DNA of 64,000 bases from Omphiscola glabra (GCA_964017045.1 OZ024809.1:30897354-30961353), one strand, 5' to 3'. Shown: positions 35,201 through 43,029, counted from the stretch's first letter. A program made the numbers and translations. Notes: generated from the sequence alone by a model not told the origin.

Positions 35201-38200
35201 TTGATTTTCAAAAACTATTCTGAAAGATTAACTAACATTTAGCATTAATTATGAAGACTGTTTTGAGGTGCAGTTTAATTTCACCTCTATCTGTCTTCTC
35301 CAGGTCACATCAAACATATTACATGTATGGCTACTTGTTCTTCAGTTTTATTGCTCTGATCATTACCAGCAGTGAGGCAACCATTCTCTTGTGCTACTAC
35401 CATTTGTGTGCAGAGGTAGGTAGTAATGAGTCGTAGGCTTAATGTCTCAGAGCTCTGTGTGTTGACACTGTCAGTGATGCCGCTTTTTATTTCAGTCATG
35501 ACATCTTAAGCAACATTCTTAAATATCCTAATAAAAGTATAGTAATACTTAAACTAGGGTGCGGGGTGGCCAAACGATCTAAACTGAGTCAATCCAAATA
35601 GCTAAGCTAGGGTGCTGGGTGGCCCAGCTACATCAATTCAAATAGCTAAACTAGGGTGCTGGGTGGCCGAGCTACATCAATTCAAATAGCTAAACTAGGG
35701 TGCTGGGTGGCCGAGCTACATCAATTCAAATAGCTAAACTAGGGTGCTGGGTGGCCGAGCTACATCAATTCAAATAGCTAAACTGGGGTGCTGGGTGGCC
35801 GAGCTGAGTCAATCCAAATAGCTAAACTAGGGTGCTGGGTGGCCAAACGATCTAAACTGAGTCAATCCAAATAGCTAAACTAGGGTGCTGGGTGGCCAAA
35901 CGATCTAAACTGAGTCAATCCAAATAGCTAAACTAGGGTGCTGGGTGGCCGAGCTACATCAATTCAAATAGCTAAACTAGGGTGCTGGGTGGCCGAGCTA
36001 CATCAATTCAAATAGCTAAACTAGGGTGCTGGGTGGCCAAACGATCTAAACTGAGTCAATCCAAATAGCTAAACTAGGGTGCTTGGTGGCCGAGCTACAT
36101 CAATTCAAATAGCTAAACTAGGGTGCTGGGTGGCCGAGCTACATCAATTCAAATAGCTAAACTAGGGTGCTGGGTGGCCGAGCTACATCAATTCAAATAG
36201 CTAAACTAGGGTGCTGGGTGGCCGAGCTACATCAATTCAAATAGCTAAACTGGGGTGCTGGGTGGCCGAGCTGAGTCAATCCAAATAGCTAAACTAGGGT
36301 GCTGGGTGGCCAAACGATCTAAACTGAGTCAATCCAAATAGCTAAACTAGGGTGCTGGGTGGCCAAACGATCTAAACTGAGTCAATCCAAATAGCTAAAC
36401 TAGGGTGCTGGGTGGCCGAGCTACATCAATTCAAATAGCTAAACTAGGGTGCTGGGTGGCCGAGCTACATCAATTCAAATAGCTAAACTAGGGTGCTGGG
36501 TGGCCGAGCTACATCAATTCAAATAGCTAAACTAGGGTGCTGGGTGGCCAAACGATCTAAACTGAGTCAATCCAAATAGTTAAACTAGGGTGCTGGGTGG
36601 CCGAGCTACATCAATTCAAATAGCTAAACTAGGGTGCTGGGTGGCCGAGCTACATCAATTCAAATAGCTAAACTAGGGCGCTTGGTGGCCGAGCTACATC
36701 AATTCAAATAGCTAACCTGGGGTGCTGGGTGGCCGAGCTGAATCAATAAAAATAGCTAAAGTAGGGTGCTGGGTGGCCGAGCTGAGTCAATCCAAATAGC
36801 TAAACTAGGGTGCTGGGTGGCCAAACGATCTAGACTAGTCAATCCAAAAAGCTTGTGGTCTGGAGCTTAATCCCCACCAAAGCCTAGACATACCAGCACA
36901 CCGGGTGGATGGGACCCGTTAGCCTTGGACGGCAACTCATCTAAGAGAAGGAAACTCTGAAATCAAAATCCGGAGATGGGGACCCTTAGGCCGATAACTT
37001 TGGCACAGTGAAACTTCCGGCACTCTTGCCAAGTTGTATCATCCAGATTGCGTGGAGAGAGGCGATTTGCTGTCTAGGAAACCAGCTTATACCCCTAAAG
37101 AAAAATCCCAGGCCTTGTGATTTCATCCTGCAAAGTCTGCACCATCGTCACATTGTGAAAGACGTATGCCAGAAATATTTAAACAATTTCTAACATAATT
37201 ACAACAAAACAAAAATTATCAATTGTATCCTTTCAGGACTATCGCTGGTGGTGGAGGTCATTCCTGACAAGTGGGTTCCCAGCCATTTACTTTTTCTTCT
37301 ACTGCATCCACTTCTTCTTTACCAAACTTGAGATGAGTGGGTTTACCAACACGTTTCTCTACTTTGGCTACACAGGGATTATTGTCTTCTTGTTCTTTAT
37401 CACTACTGGTAAGTTTACTACAAGGAGTACAGTAATGCTCCTTTACTATCACTGTTGGTAAGTTTACTGCTAGGAGTACAAGAATGCTCTTGTATTTTTG
37501 AGAGTACTTAACAATAACAAATATGTATTTTTAAATAGAGCAAAGCATTTTTTGTTTTGTTTGCCCATCTATATTGAAAGAAATGTCCTACATAATGTAA
37601 AATTATCAATTTAATTATGTTTTTCAGAAACGTTTAAGGATATGAGGAGTCCAATTGCAAACCCTGCTAAGTAACTTCTTTTTGATTCAGAGAAAAATGA
37701 GTTTTTGTAAATTACTTTATATAACGAATATAGCATTTATATATTTTTAAATGGTGAATTTTAGACTTACATAAAGCTTTTTATCATTAAATACACAAAA
37801 TACTGTAGACTGACACTTAATTAACCAGCCAAGATAGATAACTCTTTTTTTTTTTTTTAAACGTCTTAGCAGGGTTTGCAATCGGACTCCTCATATGCAA
37901 ATGCTGAAAATTTTCATTAAAAAACAATTACTTAAATTCCTACTAAAATTATTGGTGCAGAAAAGGTGCTATTCATTTTTTCATAATTTAAAAACAGTAA
38001 AGACTGTGGATTCTCAGTGCTTTAACCCATTCAGTCCAGGGTGTTTAGAAGTTTTATCATTGAAAACCCCAGCCAATGGGGAGCAACCCCACCCTTGCCG
38101 TAGAAAGGTTTTGAAAAAAAAATTAAACAAATCTATTTAAATTTAACATTATAATTATATGAAATAAATTGATTTGCATTTATAAATTGTTGCTTTATGA

Positions 38201-38841
38201 GTTGCGTAACATTATTTCCTAATGCTTTTCTTGTTTCAATTGTTAAAGTAAATTTTCTACCAAGCTCTTGACTATGAATGATCATAACTTTAAAAAAATA
38301 AATAATTCTTCTTTTAAAATAACGAATGCTCCTTACCAATGAATAAAAAATATCTTACGAGGAAGATTAAAAAATCTATGTGCATTTCATAAACTTGTGG
38401 GTGAGAAGTTAAGACGCAAAAGAAAGTTTATATATTAAGAACCTGTTGCATTTGTTTGGATGCAAAGCCACAAATATTGCATAAATAGTTCAAAGTTGAA
38501 TACTTTCGTTTCATTTCACTGATGAATTATTTTCTCATTTTGCAGGATCCATTGGCTTCCTTGCATGCTTTTGGTTTGTTTCCAAGATTTACAGAGAGTA
38601 TCCTCTACCTGACTGTTCAAAGCAGCCTCCGTCTGACTGTTCAAAGCAGCCTCTGTCTGACAGTTCAAAGCAGCCTCTGTCTGACAGTTCAAAGCAGCCT
38701 CTGTCTGACTGTTCAAAACAGCCTCTGTCTGACTGTTCAAAGCAGCCTCTGTCTGACTGTTCAAAGCTAACTCTGTCTGACTGTTCAAAGCTACCTCTGG
38801 CTGTTCATGGTATGAGCAGTTTCAAAGTACTTAAGAAATGA
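20138..38841 (+). CDS. TM9SF2: TM9SF2 (transmembrane 9 superfamily member 2, nonaspanin), 18 coding exons
   Basis: Join 20138-20275, 26984-27051, 27396-27495, 28065-28192, 28458-28587, 28885-29030, 30172-30286, 32505-32584, 32834-32942, 33212-33344, 33479-33540, 33724-33781, 33957-34014, 34292-34451, 34959-35143, 35304-35415, 37237-37408, 38546-38841. All junctions are GT-AG and phase-consistent: 2250 bases, 749 residues plus stop. Human TM9SF2 is 663 residues and aligns from memory along the whole length. Nonaspanins are Golgi/endosomal nine-span proteins acting in sorting and glycosylation. A signal peptide (about 1-19) and lumenal domain (to about 300: [32 protein letters not shown]) precede the membrane domain ([69 protein letters not shown]). 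Oddities: a 13-residue duplication in exon 15 and a repeat-coded tail after residue 667. TM9SF4 is the nearest alternative, but FYLPYLAPV and the FCVPES/ENLGQV region favour TM9SF2. Confidence 0.96.
20331..20430. mobile_element. Fragment of a GGCCCGC hAT-like repeat, just after exon 1
   Basis: The phrases ggcggcccgcgaagtaac, aaatattctttattattatt and tctttcggcccgcaaaagtt match the fuller copy at 48903-49100 in the same orientation. It starts about 55 bases past the exon 1 donor. Confidence 0.75.
20497..20870 (+). repeat. Dispersed repeat A, copy 1 (left arm of an inverted pair)
   Basis: Shared phrases ccaatttcatctttctacc, tctgccttattttgctcaaa, ccagattttcaggacacatt and gagggtatgttaagaaaa recur at 39880-40190 in the same orientation. 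Diverged complements lie at 23320-23650. It is within TM9SF2 intron 1. Confidence 0.75.
22024..22239 (+). CDS. Unrecognised exon-like frame in TM9SF2 intron 1, part 1
   Basis: 72 codons, open from a strong acceptor (polypyrimidine then cttttcag) to TACAAG followed by gttgca, a weak donor. It reads [20 protein letters not shown], then [20 protein letters not shown] and a polar helix-like end ([18 protein letters not shown]). Composition looks protein-like and not like the AT-rich surroundings. I do not recognise the family. Entry and exit phases are both 0, the same as the end of TM9SF2 exon 1. It could be a nested or transposon-borne gene, or an alternative 3' terminus for TM9SF2. Confidence 0.5.
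22259..22410. mobile_element. MITE of the CAGACCTG family, copy 2
   Basis: Starts cagacctgtttaccctcaaa and ends acgccaaaacaggtctg. Flanks taaatg and tatatg match at 5 of 6 positions. Confidence 0.85.
22452..22670 (+). CDS. Unrecognised exon-like frame in TM9SF2 intron 1, part 2
   Basis: 72 codons and a stop after acceptor tgttttttag, in phase 0 with part 1. It reads [33 protein letters not shown] and ends [15 protein letters not shown]. A MITE (22259-22410) fills the presumed intron between the two parts. The two parts would give 144 residues. No upstream exon carrying a start codon was identified. Confidence 0.45.
   Translation, partial: KGIETNWNRSQNLLLQPVVVPINKKKNLLPSKGIDATTIVTHNDCFLPQVFEHQATPGTQDVTNVIIKTALI
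23320..23650 (-). repeat. Dispersed repeat A, inverted copy
   Basis: Minus-strand complement of repeat A: gatagaaagatgaaattggt and aaagtacctaattaatg are complements of phrases at 20497-20620. With copy 1 it forms a long imperfect inverted repeat around the unrecognised exons. Confidence 0.7.
23640..23925 (+). repeat. Dispersed repeat B, copy 1
   Basis: The phrases attgtattttaatgaattat, aggtaatggggatgt and actgctcttcaaactgctt match 40230-40500 in the same orientation. The rest of intron 1 (23.9-26.9 kb) is AT-rich, with att/aat microsatellite stretches near 24.5 kb and no further exon. Confidence 0.75.
25989..26146. mobile_element. MITE of the CAGACCTG family, copy 3 (best preserved)
   Basis: Terminal repeats cagacctgtttaccctcaaa and taagagtaaacaggtctg. 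The whole element is nearly palindromic (aaaatcgtacattg... versus caatgtacg-type complement), about 158 bp. Flanks tcagtt and tcagaa match at 4 of 6 positions. Confidence 0.9.
26984..27051 (+). CDS. TM9SF2: TM9SF2 exon 2
   Basis: 68 bases after taatgcag: [20 protein letters not shown], then YH and the first two bases of D69. Donor gtaagt. Confidence 0.95.
27134..27241. repeat. Two-copy direct repeat, 54 bp, intron 2
   Basis: gtggtgacttaatattgtca and the rest of the unit are repeated perfectly once. Confidence 0.9.
27396..27495 (+). CDS. TM9SF2: TM9SF2 exon 3
   Basis: 100 bases after tttttcag: [20 protein letters not shown] then [14 protein letters not shown]. Ends in phase 0 at donor gtgagt. 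Its last 42 bases are the first unit of the tandem array that follows. Confidence 0.95.
27454..27869 (+). repeat. 52-bp array made from the end of exon 3 and its splice donor (8 copies)
   Basis: Each unit carries the last 42 coding bases of exon 3 ([14 protein letters not shown] or close) plus about 10 bases of intron. Donor positions are intact GT at 27496, 27600, 27704, 27808 and 27860, and mutated to TT at 27548, 27652 and 27756, which gives an alternating pattern through copy 7. Reading on past the first donor meets TGA within nine codons (…CLW-stop). Confidence 0.95.
28065..28192 (+). CDS. TM9SF2: TM9SF2 exon 4
   Basis: 128 bases after tccctag: [19 protein letters not shown] to [10 protein letters not shown], splitting the W codon after two bases. 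Donor gtatga. One N-glycosylation sequon (NFT). Confidence 0.95.
28458..28587 (+). CDS. TM9SF2: TM9SF2 exon 5
   Basis: Completes W145, then [16 protein letters not shown] and [18 protein letters not shown]. Ends in phase 0 at a weak donor, gtttgt, chosen because it keeps frame with the next exon. Confidence 0.9.
28885..29030 (+). CDS. TM9SF2: TM9SF2 exon 6
   Basis: [20 protein letters not shown] onward to [11 protein letters not shown]. Ends after two bases of S237 at gtatta. The lumenal YIYNHVDI motif is conserved in TM9SF2. Confidence 0.93.
29058..29283. repeat. Minisatellite, 43 bp x 5, intron 6
   Basis: Unit holds ggtacccaagcctagggctg and ggctcaccacgctgtacata. It contains the palindrome agcctagggct. 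Confidence 0.95.
29600..30119. mobile_element. MITE of the CAGACCTG family, copy 4, with a nested hAT element
   Basis: Ends cagacctggttactcttatg and aagggtaatcaggtctg. Flanks are gtcttt on both sides (perfect 6-bp duplication). Orientation is opposite to the other copies. A separate hAT-type element (29809-29988) has inserted inside. Confidence 0.82.
29809..29988. mobile_element. Non-autonomous hAT element nested in the MITE
   Basis: Ends cagtgttcctcaaatggtgg and ttttggaaatgctg. Flanks gtatacat and gtatatat match 7 of 8. The body (ccaggccaccagcc, ctggttcgcgaaact) has no coding capacity. Confidence 0.8.
30172..30286 (+). CDS. TM9SF2: TM9SF2 exon 7
   Basis: Completes S237, then [12 protein letters not shown] to [11 protein letters not shown], phase 0. 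Acceptor aatattaag is of the AAG type after a long T tract. Donor gtcagt. Confidence 0.92.
30313..30622. repeat. Minisatellite, 25 bp x ~12, intron 7
   Basis: Unit ttcaacattaaacaaaggag plus atcag, with only an aaagg/aaggg variant. It starts about 27 bases past the exon 7 donor. Confidence 0.95.
31370..31606. repeat. Minisatellite of acatgacggcggc type, intron 7
   Basis: Short units cacatgacggtacatgacgg shuffle in irregular order. Long antisense frames (Met-Tyr-Arg-His-Val-Pro-Pro type) arise from the repeat and are not genes. Confidence 0.9.
31641..31840. repeat. Tandem repeat, ~61 bp x 3, intron 7
   Basis: Unit holds ttgactttcattcaataatt and acaaatactacagctagcat. Confidence 0.95.
32010..32195. 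repeat. Minisatellite, 37 bp x 5, intron 7
   Basis: Unit agaatgggtgcacagctaat plus gttatatcatgtatgtt. Confidence 0.95.
32505..32584 (+). CDS. TM9SF2: TM9SF2 exon 8
   Basis: [18 protein letters not shown] then PHTNIQWF and two bases of S302. Donor gtgtgt. This is the conserved [12 protein letters not shown] block before the first membrane span. Confidence 0.96.
32834..32942 (+). CDS. TM9SF2: TM9SF2 exon 9 (first membrane segment)
   Basis: [20 protein letters not shown] then [17 protein letters not shown]. Phase 0 end at gtaggt. Confidence 0.96.
33212..33344 (+). CDS. TM9SF2: TM9SF2 exon 10
   Basis: [20 protein letters not shown], then [17 protein letters not shown]. Acceptor tttttaag is AAG-type and is fixed by the reading frame. 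Donor gtaagt. Confidence 0.95.
33479..33540 (+). CDS. TM9SF2: TM9SF2 exon 11
   Basis: 62 bases: [20 protein letters not shown] then L. Near-identical to the family signature. Donor gtaaat. Confidence 0.96.
33724..33781 (+). CDS. TM9SF2: TM9SF2 exon 12
   Basis: 58 bases: [19 protein letters not shown] plus one base. Donor gtgagc. Confidence 0.94.
33957..34014 (+). CDS. TM9SF2: TM9SF2 exon 13
   Basis: 58 bases: completes T423, then [18 protein letters not shown] and two bases of G442. Donor gtaagg. Confidence 0.95.
34292..34451 (+). CDS. TM9SF2: TM9SF2 exon 14
   Basis: 160 bases: [37 protein letters not shown] and [16 protein letters not shown]. Two membrane spans. Phase 0 end at gtatgg. Confidence 0.95.
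34763..34916. mobile_element. MITE of the CAGACCTG family, copy 5, intron 14
   Basis: Ends cagacctgttgaccctcaaa and cacagtaaacaggtctg. Flanked by gtctct on both sides, a perfect 6-bp duplication. It ends 42 bases before exon 15. Confidence 0.92.
34959..35143 (+). CDS. TM9SF2: TM9SF2 exon 15, with internal 39-bp duplication
   Basis: 185 bases after ttttacag. It starts PIYTP, then [13 protein letters not shown] (residues 501-513) and [13 protein letters not shown] (514-526), then [20 protein letters not shown]. Human TM9SF2 has one copy of the [12 protein letters not shown] element. Ends after two bases of W at gtcagt. Confidence 0.95.
35304..35415 (+). CDS. TM9SF2: TM9SF2 exon 16
   Basis: Completes W557, then [19 protein letters not shown] and [16 protein letters not shown]. 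Phase 0 end at gtaggt. Confidence 0.96.
35545..36840 (+). repeat. 44/48-bp array in intron 16, built from a SINE head
   Basis: About 28 units of two interspersed types share ctaaactagggtgctgggtg. One continues gccgagctacatcaattcaa, the other gccaaacgatctaaactgag. The second type resembles the A-box region of a class II (Leu/Ser) tRNA. The array runs directly into the full SINE at 36807. Confidence 0.9.
36807..37195 (+). mobile_element. tRNA-derived SINE
   Basis: A-box-like tggccaaacgatc at 36818 is followed at about 36861 by a B-box-like ggagcttaatccc. A body region follows (ccttggacggcaactcatct, aagagaaggaaactctgaaa) that looks like a conserved repeat family known to me from invertebrate genomes. 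The head matches the preceding array units. The 61-codon frame across it is fortuitous. Confidence 0.65.
37237..37408 (+). CDS. TM9SF2: TM9SF2 exon 17
   Basis: [20 protein letters not shown] to FLFFITT plus one base of G652. Acceptor cctttcag, donor gtaagt. The [12 protein letters not shown] block is diagnostic of the family. Confidence 0.96.
38546..38841 (+). CDS. TM9SF2: TM9SF2 exon 18, with a repeat-coded C-terminal tail
   Basis: After ttttgcag: [16 protein letters not shown] (last membrane span, residues 652-667). The family normally ends within about ten residues here with a K-x-D type Golgi-retention motif. Instead the frame enters an eight-residue repeat (CSKQPLSD and variants, about eight units), then [14 protein letters not shown] and TGA at 38839. 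The stop overlaps an AATAAA signal (38841-38846). Confidence 0.85.
38597..38800 (+). repeat. 24-bp minisatellite inside TM9SF2 exon 18
   Basis: Unit tgttcaaagcagcctctgtc plus tgac, eight codons with no stops. A shorter, stop-containing copy lies at 9280-9356. Confidence 0.95.
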
Positions 38842-39158
38842 ATAAAATAACAGAGTCAGTTGGACTAAGATAAGAAAACTGTTTGAATGATTGAGACCAA
38901 TGACTGGGAATTAACAATGAGTTTTTAAATTGATTGGACTAAGGTTGTGAGGTTGGTTGTTTCCCTAGGATTAGAAAATCAATTTTTTGGGTGTCTGCTC
39001 CAAGAAAGTTTGAATTTGTACAATGCCTCTCAAGGAATTAAACGAATCAGCTTGTTTGTATGTGCAAATAAGACAATTTTAGTTCAGATGACTAGTTTTA
39101 AGAGTGCAGTATTTCTAATTCAACTTCAACCTTGGATATTAAATTAGATGATCTAAGG

Positions 39159-39333
39159 CAGCGGTTCTCAACCTTATTAATGCAGTGACCCTTTAATACC
39201 GTGTCTCATGTTGTGGCGACCCCCAGCCATTAAATTATTTTTGTTTCTACTTCATAACTGTAGAGTTTATGTCTTTTCAGATGGTCTTAGGTGACCCCCA
39301 AAGGGGTCGCGACCCACAGGTTGAAAACCGCTG
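39159..39333. mobile_element. SPIN-like hAT MITE (copy 2) with perfect 8-bp duplication
   Basis: Ends cagcggttctcaacc and ggttgaaaaccgctg with interior tttaataccgtgtctcatgt, ctacttcataactgtag and ccccaaaggggtcgcgaccc. Flanked by atctaagg on both sides, confirming hAT insertion. Confidence 0.95.
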
Positions 39334-39475
39334 ATCTAAGGCATTTTACTGGACTGAAAAAAAGATATACAAATGTAAAAAAGGTTTTGACACATTCCAC
39401 ATTGAAAGTAGAAAATTAAACTTAAAACACTACCGCAGCTGCCTATAGATATGTGCCCAGAGTAAAAGACTTAAC

Positions 39476-39815
39476 AATGACCTGCTCCAGTACCACTAAA
39501 AATGAGCTGCTCCAGTACCACTAAAAATTACCTGCTCCAGTACCACTAAAAATGACCTGATCCATTACCACTAAAAATTGACCTGCTCCAGTACTACTAA
39601 AAAAATGACCTGCTCCAGTACCACTAAAAATTGACCTGCTCCAGTACCACTAAAAATGACCTGATCCATTACCACTAAAAAAATAACCTGCTCCGGTACA
39701 ATGTTTAAAATCTTGCAATTACAATTCCTATGAGTAGAAGCACTGAGAACTTAGCAATGATACAGCTAAGATAAAACTGGTAAACAAATATATAGTGCTT
39801 AGGGAACCAAAGTAT
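39476..39815. repeat. 26-bp minisatellite and flank, second copy of composite repeat
   Basis: Units gacctgctccagtaccacta(aaaatt) through about 39700, then tttaaaatcttgcaattaca and atatatagtgcttagggaac, the same order as at 9365-9945. Confidence 0.9.
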
Positions 39816-39879
39816 AAAACTTGTATACAGAGATATAATGCTTAGGGAACCTAAATTAAAAGATAAAAAAGATATCTTT

Positions 39880-40500
39880 CATCTCTTTATTTCTATATTT
39901 TATAGAACTGAAGTTATGATTTTTTTGTTGAAGTTGTTATCCCCCCTGATTTATCCTTGGATTTAGCTGCAAAAACTTGGGACTTCATTTTCCAATTTTC
40001 TGCCTTATTTTACCCACAACTTTATTTTTATTTTAAAAGATAATGCCACCAAATTTTCAGGAGACATTCTCAAAGCGATATACAACACAATGAACAACAA
40101 AACTTTGACGTGACATCAAGAATTTGAAGTGACATCAAGACTTTGTGTTTTGTTTATTTGGTTTGAGGGTATGTTAAGAAAAAACAGAAACAGAAAAATT
40201 GAAAAAATGTGTAAAGACTAAAAAATAAATGAATAATTTCATTGTATTTTAATGAATTATTTGCTTCAGTTAAATTTCAAATCAATTCTTATTTTTATAA
40301 AAGGTAAATAGAAATAGAAGTCTTTTAAAAAAAGTAAAATTGAATGTTTGAAATTTTAAGTAAAAACTAATAAAACTAAAATCACCCGTAAGACTAATCC
40401 CAGCTTACGGTTACGTGATTAAATTTTAAAAGGTAATGGGGATGTACTTACACTGCTCTTCAGACTACTTGGTCTTCTTGATGAATCTCAAAATCTATCC
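39880..40500 (+). repeat. Dispersed repeats A and B, further copies
   Basis: Repeat A (tctgccttattttacccaca, ccaaattttcaggagacatt, gagggtatgttaagaaaaa) is followed directly by repeat B (cattgtattttaatgaatta, aggtaatggggatgtactta). The order shows A and B are parts of one dispersed family. 40.5-41.5 kb beyond it is AT-rich unique sequence with no gene seen. Confidence 0.75.
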
Positions 40501-41545
40501 TTCATGAACCTCCTAATTGCCATCTACATCCATATGTGTCTTATTGCCAATGGAAGTGGAATGAATTCCAAAAAGATCTTCAAGAGAAAATTTAGAAAAT
40601 TAAAATTTTCTCTTGTAACTTATTATCATCCTGAATCTCCACAATTTCTTGTTACCTTTTCAATGTTTGTGGTGAGTAAAGCTTTTTCTTCTAATTTGAT
40701 TGTTATTGGATATATTTAATAATTGTCTGTAAACCGCTTTTCTATGTCCTAATAAATATATAATCACTAGGACGATGATGTTTGAGTCTTGTGTCTTACT
40801 TTGATGTCTTTTAATAAAACTTCTACTTCTATTTCTATATTATAAACTAAAATATATACTTATTATAGACGGATTAAGTTTACTGTTATCAAGAATGACG
40901 ACAACCTTTGCATTTTTTTCACAATATTCGGTTGCGTACCATTAAATCACATTTTCCGCTACTTAAGGGAAGGATTTTATTTCTTACTTCAAACGTAGTG
41001 ACTTAGTATGATTAATGGTGATCTGAAATATCTAAAAGATTCGATTTATGATAAGACCTTAGGACGGGAAATAAAAATAGTATTTACATAACACGGGTAA
41101 ATCAAATAACCGCCTCATTTTGGTCTGCAAGATCTGATCGAGCTCTGGTTATTCTGTATCGTGAAAGACTTTAAAATGAAAATCTATAATTATAATTATA
41201 CAGCTATAACTTAAATTTATAGTATAGTTTATAGAACTTTAAATTGGAATAGAAAAAAAAAAGGGACACTTTGTAAAAAATACTTCCTATGTAGGCTACA
41301 TGTATGTATTAATATTACCTAATTTTAAGCCAGACGGTTATGATAATTTTACAATGATCTGGTTCTAATAATATAATACAGCCTATTTAATAGCACTAGA
41401 ATAAGTCTTAGACTTAAAAGGAAAGACACGTGTGACTCATGAATATTGATTATGATTATTAAAATGTATGACACATAATCATATTCCAATGATTTGATAA
41501 AATAAGTAAAGAAATGTCCCCCAAAACTTCAAAATCGTGTTACAG

Positions 41546-42113
41546 TAGGACTATGGTACTGTATGACTACTGAATGACTACTGTACGGTATGACTACTGT
41601 ACTGTGTGACTACTGTACTGTATGAATACTGTACTGTGTGACTTCTGTACTGTATGACTACTGTACTGTGTGACTACTGTACTGTATGACTTCTGTACGG
41701 TATGACTACTGTACGGTGTGACTACTGTACTGTATGACTTCTGTACGGTATGACTACTGTACTGTGTGACTTCTGTACTGTATGACTACTGTACAGTATG
41801 CCTTCTGTACTGTATGACTACTGTACTGTGTGACTATTGTACTGTATGACTTCTGTACTGTATGACTACTGTACTGTGTGACTACTGTACTGTATGACTA
41901 CTGTACTGAAGGACTACTGTACTGAATGACTACTGTACTGAATGACTACTGTACTGAATGACTACTGTACTGAATGACTACTGTACTGTATGACTACTGT
42001 ACTGAATGACTACTGTACTGAATGACTACTGTACTGTATGACTACTGTATTGTATGACTACTGTACTGTATGACTTCTGTACTGTATGACTACTTTATTA
42101 TATGACTACTGTA
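41546..42113. repeat. Minisatellite, 16 bp x ~35
   Basis: Unit tgactactgtactgta with variants (gtgtgac, cttctg, gaatgac). GTAC and CAGTA-like phrases make it rich in short palindromes. Confidence 0.95.
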
Positions 42114-42549
42114 TGACTAAAAAATCGCAAAGACATGCACGCAACGGTATCGCTAATTTCATTCGAAATTGTAACTGACTGAGAGTATAGTTGAATTGTC
42201 ACTGACAGAGTAAAGTTGAATTGTCAGTGAGAGTTTATCCGTCAACACCACACAAGAATTTTTTTTAGAAAGGGGAAATTTTATAGAGGACATTTGAGTT
42301 TAATTGAAAAAAAATGAAGCTTTGTCCTACTCTTGGATACCACATGGCGCCCTAAACAGTCTCGACATATGAGTACTAGATGACACTATGTAATCTTGAA
42401 AATGTGTTTTAGTTTAACAACGCCAACGCGGGACTTGATTCAAATAGGGGCTTGAGAACCATTAATCTGCCGGCTTTAATTAATTTACACTAAATATTGC
42501 ATGTAGCCGAACTATTTCAGGTAATGAAATTTTAAAAAAAATTTCGAAT

Positions 42550-42621
42550 TAGCAGAGCGTGGTTTCGATCCACGGACCTCTGGGTTATGGGCCCAGCACG
42601 CTTCCACTGCGCCACTCTGCT
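42550..42621 (-). tRNA. trnM-CAU (initiator): Initiator tRNA-Met (anticodon CAT)
   Basis: The minus-strand 72-mer starts AGCAGAGTGGCGCAGTGGAA and ends CGAAACCACGCTCTGCTA. Acceptor stem AGCAGAG/CTCTGCT pairs fully, the anticodon stem is TGGGC-CCATAAC-... (GGGCCCATAACCC), and internal promoters are TGGCGCAGTGG and GGATCGAAACC. The start A1, the GGG/CCC anticodon stem and the A-rich T loop mark the eukaryotic initiator type. The T stem is CGTGG/CCACG. A run of eight T follows on the minus strand (A run at about 42533-42540), a Pol III terminator. No intron. Confidence 0.97.
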
Positions 42622-43029
42622 AGTGATTTGATTTTCGTACAATTAGACTACTCCTAAACGGTGAACAATTTTCAACCTTATTTGGTTTCCTTTTGTAATA
42701 ATTCCATTTCCATGAAAATAAATTAACTGTAACTGTAAGGTAAAGACATTTTTTTAGTAATATTAAATGTATTTTCTAAAAATATGCATTTACTAGCTAG
42801 ATATAACTGAAATTGGCTTGGACTGAGAGTAGCCAGTAGGCTAATAAAAGTTAGTCTTGGCCAGGCAGAGGCGTCACTGATCACTAGGGTTGGTGTCCTC
42901 CGATGCGGTAAACTAATGCGCCCCCCCCCCTCCGGACCCCTTCCCCCCACGGACCTGCATCGAGTAATTCTTAATCATATCATCCGGAATCGCTTATATA
43001 ATTGTTGGTAAATGAAGTCCTAATCGTAA

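Noticed and set aside
36818..36880. A true tRNA-Leu/Ser gene in intron 16
   Set aside because: A- and B-box-like sequences are present, but acceptor and anticodon stems do not form, so it is a tRNA-derived SINE and not a tRNA.
37008..37193. 61-codon frame between TM9SF2 exons 16 and 17
   Set aside because: It lies in the body of the SINE and is not in phase with the exons.
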